NCBI GenBank assembly: GCA_964632945.1
Contig: CAZWCX010000172.1
Location: forward strand, 1 to 12,649
DNA: 12,649 nt
Direction: 5' to 3'
From: CAZWCX01 sp964632945
Lineage (GTDB): Bacteria; Planctomycetota; MHYJ01; WSZJ01; CAZWCX01
The position numbers and the translations under genes were made by a program. Positions 7,572 to 12,649 of the stretch are shown here, piece after piece (within the stretch, counting starts at the first letter, position 1; each line of letters opens with the position of its first letter). The notes under the pieces were generated by a model. The model was not told the origin of the DNA, searched no databases, and saw nothing but the letters and a program-made list of their open reading frames with translations.

Positions 7572-7994
7572 TCACGTGCGCAGCGCCTTCTCCAGATATC
7601 GCGCGGTGTGCGGGTAGGTCTCGCGGCAGCGCTGAAGGGCCTCCTCGGGAACCGGCCGTGTCGGCCGGCGAAAGAACCGGAGGACGGCATCGACCGCTCC
7701 ATCCGCCCCTGCCCCCACCATCCGCGCCACCCGCGCGCGATCCTCTCTTTGCGCGGTCAGGATCGCTTGACGGATGAGGGCGTCCTTTTTCCTCATCCGT
7801 GATTCCATGGTCCTGGAGAGCAATCGCCATTCCGCCCCCTCGCGCCGGAGTTTTCGCTCACGAGGAGTCGCAAAGAACGCGAAAAAGCGTCCGAACGTCC
7901 GGTGAAGGATCGACGAGAAACCCACCCCGACCACGCAACCCACGACCAACCCGACCCAAAACAGCAGGATTCCTTCCCCGAAGTCCGTCAACAT
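7572..7994 (-). CDS. Small membrane-anchored protein of unknown function
   Basis: I do not recognise this 140-residue protein. The start at 7994 is preferred because GGAGGA lies seven bases upstream; an in-frame ATG at 8024 would add ten residues but has a weak ribosome binding site. Residues about 8-28 (ILLFWVGLVVGCVVGVGFSS) form one transmembrane helix. The rest is a charged, mainly helical cytoplasmic region: arginine- and lysine-rich around residues 42-80, including TPRERKLRREGAEW and SRMRKKDALIRQA, then a C-terminal segment with EEALQRCRETYPHTARYLEKAL. The single N-terminal helix plus a charged helical tail resembles many small bacterial membrane-bound proteins with regulatory or scaffold roles. 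It is transcribed away from ribD and faces top6A. Length, RBS and residue pattern favour a real gene; function is unknown. Confidence 0.7.
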   Translation of the reverse strand: MLTDFGEGILLFWVGLVVGCVVGVGFSSILHRTFGRFFAFFATPRERKLRREGAEWRLLSRTMESRMRKKDALIRQAILTAQREDRARVARMVGAGADGAVDAVLRFFRRPTRPVPEEALQRCRETYPHTARYLEKALRT

Positions 7995-8138
7995 CCCGCT
8001 TCCTCCAATCACAGGCTCTCCCATTTCTCATTATCCGCCGGGAACGTCCCCCCACTTGAGGACTGTTATGGAAGCGCCGCAGCGCAGACGGGGTGGCCGG
8101 CAGGCGCAATCCGGTCTCGGCGTGCGAACCGGACCCCA

Positions 8139-8155
8139 GGCCCGTGCGCCGGGCC
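8139..8155. repeat. GC-rich hairpin upstream of the ribD promoter
   Basis: GGCCCG and CGGGCC form a perfect 6-bp stem around the loop TGCGC, about 35 bp before the -35 box of the ribD promoter. It has no T-rich tail, so it is not a standard intrinsic terminator. Confidence 0.3.
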
Positions 8156-8190
8156 GAGGCCGGCCGCGGGATCGGGTCCGCGGCTTCACG

Positions 8191-8219
8191 TTGACGTGCC
8201 GTTTGGACCGCCGTAGACT
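8191..8219 (+). promoter_or_regulatory. Putative sigma70-type promoter of ribD
   Basis: TTGACG (8191-8196) and TAGACT (8214-8219) are separated by the ideal 17 bp; the -35 box matches consensus at five of six bases and the -10 box at four of six. Transcription from here would give ribD a leader of about 228 bases. Confidence 0.5.
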
Positions 8220-8454
8220 ACGGGGGAAGGCGGCCTCAGGAATCGTTCAGATGGCCGCAAGCCGCAAGGACATCGGCTCTTACGACGGTGGGAGCGCGCC
8301 TTCGGGTCCCCGTTGGGGGCCGGAGACCCGAACCCTTCCGGGGGTCGCAAGAGTCCCGGGGACCCTGTGCGATCGACCGCGCCGCGCGCTCGAACCGCAG
8401 AAAAGCGCGGTCCCGACGGTTGCGCGCATCGTTTTCAGCGGGAGACGGAACGGC

Positions 8455-9618
8455 ATGCCGGAGGAAGCGGCCTTCATGCGGCGGGCGCTGGAGCTGGCGC
8501 TCCAGGCGGATGCGCGCGTCGAGCCGAACCCGCGCGTCGGGGCGGTCGTCGTCCGGCTGGGACGAGTCGTGGGAGAAGGATTCCATGCGCGGGTCGGCGA
8601 GTCGCACGCGGAGGTGCTCGCCTTGCGCGCTGCGGGGGCGGAGGCGCGTGGGTCCACCCTGTATGTGACGCTGGAGCCCTGCAATCACCATGGGCGGACG
8701 CCGCCCTGCGTGGACGCCATACTGGCCGCAGGCGTATCCCGGGTCGTGGCGGCCGTGGCCGACCCGAACCCGCGCGTTGCGGGCGGCGGCGCGGCCGCGC
8801 TGCGGGCCCGGGGGATTCCCGTGGAATTCGGCCTCGAGGAGGCCGGCGCCCGCGAGATTCTCGCTCCCTTCGCCAAGGCCATGGTTACCGGGCTCCCCCG
8901 CGTGACGCTGAAGTGGGCGATGTCGCTTGATGGCCGGATCGCCACGCGCACGGGCGACTCCAAGTGGATCACGTCCGAAGAAACGCGCGCGCGCGCGCGC
9001 GCGTTTCGAGCCCATTTCGGCGCGATTCTGGTCGGCGTGGACACCGCCCTTTGCGACGATCCCTCGCTCACGTCCGCGAACCCCGCCGCGTTCACGCCCC
9101 TTCGGGTCGTCGCGGATTCGCGCGCGCGCCTGCCCCTTCAGAGCTCTCTCGTCCAATCCGCCCGGGAGCACCCGGTGATGGTGGCCGTTTCCGTCCATGC
9201 TCCGGCCGATCGCGTTCGCGAGCTCGAATCCGCGGGTTGCTCGATCTTTTGCGCGCCGGCGGACCCGCAGGGCCGCGTGGACCTGCGGGCCCTGCTTGCC
9301 CATCTGGTCGAACGGGGGGTTCACTCCGTACTCGCGGAAGGCGGCGCCCGCCTGTCGGCCTCCTTGATCGAGTCCGGGCTCGCCGACGAAGTGCGCGCGT
9401 ATCTCGCCCCGCTGATGATCGGCGGCGAGACGGCGAAAGGGCCGGTGGCGGGTCTGGGTGTGGCGAACCTTGCTGCCGCCCTGCGCGGGACGTGGCGAGA
9501 GCTGGAGCGGATCGGGCCGGATCTTTTCGTGCGACTCGTGCTGGACCCTACTCTCCCCGGACCTCCCGCCACCACCGGCGCCACGGGCCCTCCTCCGCGG
9601 GAAGGTCGAGCCCCGTGA
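8455..9618 (+). CDS. ribD: Bifunctional riboflavin biosynthesis protein RibD (deaminase/reductase)
   Basis: RibD carries out two steps of riboflavin synthesis: deamination of the pyrimidine made from GTP, then NADPH-dependent reduction of its ribose side chain. The ATG at 8455 follows GGGAGA and gives 387 residues, near the normal family length. The N-terminal deaminase has the zinc site HAEV (51-54) and PCNHHGRTPPC (75-85, C76 and C85), plus PNPRVGAVVV and VADPNPRVAG. The C-terminal reductase has LKWAMSLDGRIATRTG (152-167), SKWITSEE (169-176), ILVGVDTALCDDPSLT (191-206) and VLAEGGARLSASL. Codons 176-184 lie in a (CG)10 palindrome and encode alternating Arg-Ala where relatives have a less regular helix; length is not changed. 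The last 20 or so residues (Pro, Gly and Thr-rich) look like an extension and overlap the convergent HEAT-repeat gene. No other rib gene is in the window, so ribD is not in a visible rib operon. Confidence 0.96.
   Translation: MPEEAAFMRRALELALQADARVEPNPRVGAVVVRLGRVVGEGFHARVGESHAEVLALRAAGAEARGSTLYVTLEPCNHHGRTPPCVDAILAAGVSRVVAAVADPNPRVAGGGAAALRARGIPVEFGLEEAGAREILAPFAKAMVTGLPRVTLKWAMSLDGRIATRTGDSKWITSEETRARARAFRAHFGAILVGVDTALCDDPSLTSANPAAFTPLRVVADSRARLPLQSSLVQSAREHPVMVAVSVHAPADRVRELESAGCSIFCAPADPQGRVDLRALLAHLVERGVHSVLAEGGARLSASLIESGLADEVRAYLAPLMIGGETAKGPVAGLGVANLAAALRGTWRELERIGPDLFVRLVLDPTLPGPPATTGATGPPPREGRAP
8980..9007. repeat. 28-bp perfect palindrome with a (CG)10 core
   Basis: The sequence is GAAA, ten CG dinucleotides, then TTTC, a perfect self-complementary palindrome inside ribD. 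Alternating CG of this length readily adopts Z-DNA and could extrude as a cruciform under negative supercoiling. It is read as an Arg-Ala alternation in the ribD product. Confidence 0.95.
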
Positions 9619-10693
9619 GGTTCCGCAGCGCCAGGTGGGCGGCCTCCCGAACCTTGGGCTCCGGGTCGCGCATCAGGTCGACCAGACGACCCGCCGCCTC
9701 GCCGGCCCCGATTTCGCCGCTCAAGAGGGCCGCCTCGCGACGGACCGACCACTCGGCATCGACGAGCAGAACCGGCAACCGGCGTCGCACCCCCGGATCG
9801 CCTGCGGCTCGCAGAGCCTTGATCGCCTCTCTCCGGGACTCCGCGCGACCCCATTCCAGCCCGTAGTACAGCGCAGGTCGGGCCCATTCGTGGTCGAACC
9901 CTGCCGCAATGGCCAGCAACCGGGAGGACAGCAGCGGATCCAGTTCGCGCAGCACGGCCTGGAGGTCGGGCGGCACTTTCGCCTCGCGACGCCGCGCGCA
10001 CCACCGCAGGATCCCTTCTCGCGCCGCCTCCCGACGACCTGCCTCCTCGAGATCGACGATCTTGAGCAGGCGAGCGAGCGAGGTGCGGTCGTCGAAGTGT
10101 CCGAGCGCGCGCAGGGCCGCCTCCCGCACGGCGGGCTCGGGGTCCTCCGACCATTCGATCAGCGGTCCGATTCGGCGCAGGTCTCCCGAATCCTGGTATT
10201 CCCGAATCCTGAGATACCTCTCATCCCCCGAACGGTCGAACCGCTCCGTCAACTCGCTCCCGTCGCGGAAAGCCCAAGGCTGCCCGAAGACAGGCTGCGG
10301 AGGAGGAGTGCAGCGCGCAGCCTGGCGTACCGTCGACGCGATCGCGGCGGAGTCGACTCCGGACGGGCCTGCCGGGGTCGCTGCGGACTCCGGTCTCCGG
10401 GGCGGATCGGGGGCCGTCGAGATCACCCGAACCACCTCCGACGCAGGCAACTGGATCGTCATCGAGTCGAGAACGAGAATGACGAGGTCACCCTTGCGCT
10501 CGACCGACACGGCCTCGAGCACCTTGCCGTTGCGGAGATGAACCTCGTCGGCGAGGGTCCAAGGCGAGAACGTGGCCCACAGGAGCAGGGCGACGAGTCG
10601 CGATCCGGTCCGCCCGCGCAGAATGAACGCTCGCGGACGTCCGCGACCCGCGTCGGGCCCTGGGACGGCGTGACCCTGGTTCACGGCATACAT
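9548..10693 (-). CDS. Exported HEAT-repeat protein with N-terminal LRNG module (paralogue 1)
   Basis: This 381-residue protein has three parts. Residues 31-48 are a hydrophobic export signal (LVALLLWATFSPWTLA before DEV), behind a rather long charged start. Residues 49-92 are a small beta module (DEVHLRNGKVLEAVSVERKG, then VILVLDSMTIQLPASEVVRV) seen in exported proteins of several environmental bacteria. From about residue 150 to the end, helical HEAT-type repeats carry patterns such as EPAVREAALRALGHF, RREAIKALRAAGDP and EPKVREAAHLALRNLTG. HEAT repeats build curved protein-binding surfaces. The ATG at 10693 is chosen, but a GTG at 10708 is possible and the RBS evidence (GAGGAGGGG, and GGAG just before the ATG) is mixed. 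The 3' end overlaps ribD by 71 bp. It is a paralogue of the gene at 10982-12406. About 290 bp with no gene lies between the two. The binding partner is unknown. Confidence 0.85.
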   Translation of the reverse strand: MYAVNQGHAVPGPDAGRGRPRAFILRGRTGSRLVALLLWATFSPWTLADEVHLRNGKVLEAVSVERKGDLVILVLDSMTIQLPASEVVRVISTAPDPPRRPESAATPAGPSGVDSAAIASTVRQAARCTPPPQPVFGQPWAFRDGSELTERFDRSGDERYLRIREYQDSGDLRRIGPLIEWSEDPEPAVREAALRALGHFDDRTSLARLLKIVDLEEAGRREAAREGILRWCARRREAKVPPDLQAVLRELDPLLSSRLLAIAAGFDHEWARPALYYGLEWGRAESRREAIKALRAAGDPGVRRRLPVLLVDAEWSVRREAALLSGEIGAGEAAGRLVDLMRDPEPKVREAAHLALRNLTGLDLPAEEGPWRRWWREVRGE

Positions 10694-10981
10694 TCTCCGC
10701 GCCCCCACCCCTCCTCGCCCCCGGCCCCCTACTTCCCCCTGCTCGCCCGTCTGGCCGGATGCGTGCGGGTTCGCGTCGGACGGGCGCCCGGTTCAGCAGC
10801 CGGCATCCCCACGATCGGGACCGTCGGCGCCTGGGTCGATTCGCTCCCTTCGATTGATCCCGGCCTGCACGGGGGGCCCTTCGCGAGGTCACCGCGACCC
10901 ATCCGGTGGCGCACTCGAAGACGTGCCGTGACGCACTCGACACGGGACTCACCGGGAGCGCCGGCGCGCGTGCGCAGGAGA

Positions 10982-12406
10982 TCAGTCGCGTCGATTGACC
11001 CGCTGCACCGCATGCCGGACTGCCGCCTGCCAGGCCTCCCAGTCCTCTCCATAGTCCGCCCCCAACTGCGAGGACAGGACCTGCAAGGCCGTCCTGCGAA
11101 CCCGGGGGTGCGTGCTGCTCGCCAATTGGAGGAGCGGATCCAGCGCACGCATCGACCTCCGGGCGCCCAGAGCCGATGCGTACTCCACCAGGGCATCCTC
11201 GTTCGTCTCCGCTCCATACCGGAGCAACAAGACGTCGGTGGCTTCAGGATCGGGACATGCACCGAGCGCCCTCACGGCAATGATCCGGCAGGCCGGGTCT
11301 GCGGCCCCTGCCCATCGCTCGAATACGGGGACCAAGCCTGGCCGGCGAAGGCGATACAAGAGGTCCAGGCAAGCGGCCGCGTCCTGTGAGTTCGGCGAGC
11401 CTCCCAGGAATTCTGCAAGGGTGGATACCGGGTCCGCGATTCCCCCCGGTGTCCCTGGGGCCGGTTTGACGCGGGACGAGACGACCCGGATGACGATCGC
11501 CGCCTCGACGAGCGCATCGGCGTGGAGCTTTCCCGCGGATCCGAGGATCCGATGGATGACTTCTGCATCGTCGGTACGCCGCAACCGACGAAGCATCTCC
11601 ACCTGAACAGAACCCGGGGCGATTTCCAGTTGGTCTAGGAAGAGGGAGACGACCTCAGAGTCCTCTTCGCTCGCAAGAGCTGCCGCCGCAGCCCTCTGCA
11701 CTTCGCCGTCCTCGTGCTGTTGGAGCAGGGTCGCCAATCCCCGGCGCCGGCCGGATCCGGAGAAGGCTGCGATCAACGGAACGACTCGTCGGGCAATCGT
11801 CACATTCTCGGCCAGGATCGCAAAGGCCAGCCCTTCCGGATCCCCTTCGAATCGATCCCTCAGAAATACGAATCGCTCCTCCGCCGCCCTCGCGGCTTCG
11901 GAGTCTCCCCCGACCTCCTCGGTCGGTTGCTCCTCCGGATCGGCGAGCGGATCCTCTTCACCGGAACTCCCATCCTGCGCCGGAGTTTCTTCGCTGGGTT
12001 GGACACCCCCCGTCCCCCGCCCCGGGTCCTGGGTTCCGGGATCCTCCTGCAGCTCTCCAGGAGAACCGTCGGTTTTCCCGGGACTCGCCGACTCTCTCGC
12101 AGGATTCGTCTCCGGGTCTCCCCCGGGACGGGAGCCTTCGTCTGTGGGGGCAGTCTCCCGCTCGTTCCTCGATCCTTGATCGCGCGCGTCTTTCTCGCGG
12201 TCGATCGTGATGGACCGGATCTCGCCCCGCTGGATCTCCACCCGCGAGTTTCCACCCAGATCCAGGATGATCGCGTGCTCCCCCTCCTCGACGATCTTTC
12301 CGCTCAGCGTAGCGCCGTTGCGCAGAGTCACCTGGTCCGCAGCCGCTGCGGGGGGGAATGTCATGAACAGGACGGCGGCAATCATCCAACGGGATACCGG
12401 TTGCAT
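10982..12406 (-). CDS. Exported HEAT-repeat protein with N-terminal LRNG module and acidic linker (paralogue 2)
   Basis: The 474-residue product starts at the ATG at 12406, seven bases after AGGAG; a longer frame to 12502 crosses the terminator and is rejected. Residues 1-23 are a clear signal peptide (MQPVSRWMIAAVLFMTF, cut near PAAAA-D). Residues 24-68 repeat the beta module of its neighbour: DQVTLRNGATLSGKIVEEGE, then a VEIQRGEIRSITID segment. Residues about 70-175 are an acidic Pro/Gly/Glu/Ser-rich linker, likely disordered. The rest is HEAT-like helical repeats (for example ACRIIAVRALGACPDPEATDV and HPRVRRTALQVLSSQLG), ending in a tryptophan-rich stretch (EDWEAWQAAV) like that of paralogue 1. 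The 'LRNG' module plus HEAT array suggests a periplasmic or surface scaffold. It lies between paralogue 1 (downstream, same strand) and the glycine-rich gene (upstream), separated from the latter by a terminator. Confidence 0.9.
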   Translation of the reverse strand: MQPVSRWMIAAVLFMTFPPAAAADQVTLRNGATLSGKIVEEGEHAIILDLGGNSRVEIQRGEIRSITIDREKDARDQGSRNERETAPTDEGSRPGGDPETNPARESASPGKTDGSPGELQEDPGTQDPGRGTGGVQPSEETPAQDGSSGEEDPLADPEEQPTEEVGGDSEAARAAEERFVFLRDRFEGDPEGLAFAILAENVTIARRVVPLIAAFSGSGRRRGLATLLQQHEDGEVQRAAAAALASEEDSEVVSLFLDQLEIAPGSVQVEMLRRLRRTDDAEVIHRILGSAGKLHADALVEAAIVIRVVSSRVKPAPGTPGGIADPVSTLAEFLGGSPNSQDAAACLDLLYRLRRPGLVPVFERWAGAADPACRIIAVRALGACPDPEATDVLLLRYGAETNEDALVEYASALGARRSMRALDPLLQLASSTHPRVRRTALQVLSSQLGADYGEDWEAWQAAVRHAVQRVNRRD

Positions 12407-12429
12407 GCCCGACTCCTGACGCTGAGTTC

Positions 12430-12472
12430 GCCTACAAACAAACGGGGGGCAAGGCGTTGGCGCCTGCCCCCC
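12430..12472 (-). terminator. Intrinsic terminator of the glycine-rich gene
   Basis: On either strand the bases 12444-12472 form a stem with GGGGGGCA paired to TGCCCCCC, a single bulged A, a second stem GGCG/CGCC and loop TTGG. On the minus strand it is followed by GTTTGTTTGT, a T-rich tail. It lies about 60 bp after the stop codon of the minus-strand glycine-rich gene and about 24 bp before the start of HEAT paralogue 2, so it should separate the two transcripts. Paralogue 2 would then need a promoter that I cannot identify with confidence in the short remaining gap, or read-through. Confidence 0.8.
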
Positions 12473-12531
12473 GATTGTGGACAAGTTTGGCCCGAGACTC
12501 AATCGGAATCTTTCCGAGAACTCGCGGTCGG

Positions 12532-12649
<118 letters not shown>

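Larger units (their letters stand above)
7995..8454. other. Divergent intergenic region and long ribD leader
   Basis: This 460-bp region separates the small membrane-protein gene (minus) from ribD (plus). It holds a plus-strand promoter at 8191-8219 and a GC-rich hairpin at 8139-8155. The roughly 228-base leader has several possible stems, for example GCGGCC/GGCCGC near 8230-8255 and a nested GGGTC/GACCC stem near 8305-8330. I looked for an FMN riboswitch, which often precedes rib genes, and did not find its conserved core. A reading frame runs through from 8056 in frame with ribD, but its residues look non-coding. Confidence 0.5.

Noticed and set aside
8226..8454. FMN riboswitch before ribD.
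   Set aside because: A short CCGACGGTT match near 8412 resembles one conserved segment, but the AGGGTG and AATTCCC core and the GTCCGGATG segment are missing.
10694..10981. Possible extra small gene between the two HEAT-repeat paralogues.
   Set aside because: Open frames here are arginine- and proline-rich with no convincing ribosome binding site or recognisable motif.

Overview
This is a high-GC bacterial chromosome segment with compact genes, Shine-Dalgarno motifs and sigma70-like promoters. The mix of genes (a complete DNA topoisomerase VI, exported HEAT-repeat proteins with an N-terminal 'LRNG' beta module, a phasin/UbiB pair) would fit a Planctomycetota-, Myxococcota- or related deep-branching environmental lineage. 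That placement is inference only; no rRNA or other phylogenetic marker is present.

Region 1 (1-2416, minus strand) looks like one operon read leftward from a promoter at 2387-2416: a small phasin-like protein, an ABC1/UbiB-type kinase-like protein, and the first 58 codons of a TerC-family membrane protein that runs off the left edge. The UbiB gene has a start anomaly: about 39 family-like codons precede the first usable start codon.

Region 2 (2651-3835, plus) is one unrecognised exported protein with two similar halves.

Region 3 (3892-7131, plus) is the centre of the window: a strong promoter followed by top6B and top6A, 15 bp apart. They encode the GHKL ATPase subunit and the Spo11-like DNA-cutting subunit of a type IIB topoisomerase. 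Both keep their catalytic residues. Subunit B carries unusual Ala/Pro/Lys-rich tails at both ends, the C-terminal one with SPAK motifs reminiscent of histone H1 tails.

Region 4 (7132-9618) holds a gene-free stretch, a small minus-strand membrane-anchored protein, a 460-bp divergent region with a promoter, and ribD (riboflavin synthesis) on the plus strand. ribD contains a 28-bp perfect palindrome built on ten CG dinucleotides and overlaps the next gene tail to tail.

Region 5 (9548-12649, minus) holds two paralogous exported HEAT-repeat proteins, an intrinsic terminator, and the C-terminal end of a glycine-rich protein encoded by GCC/GCT repeats that continue to the window edge.

The best candidate for something biologically unusual is the bacterial topoisomerase VI operon with its tailed B subunit. 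No CRISPR array, insertion sequence, tRNA, rRNA or recognisable defence or biosynthetic cluster was seen.
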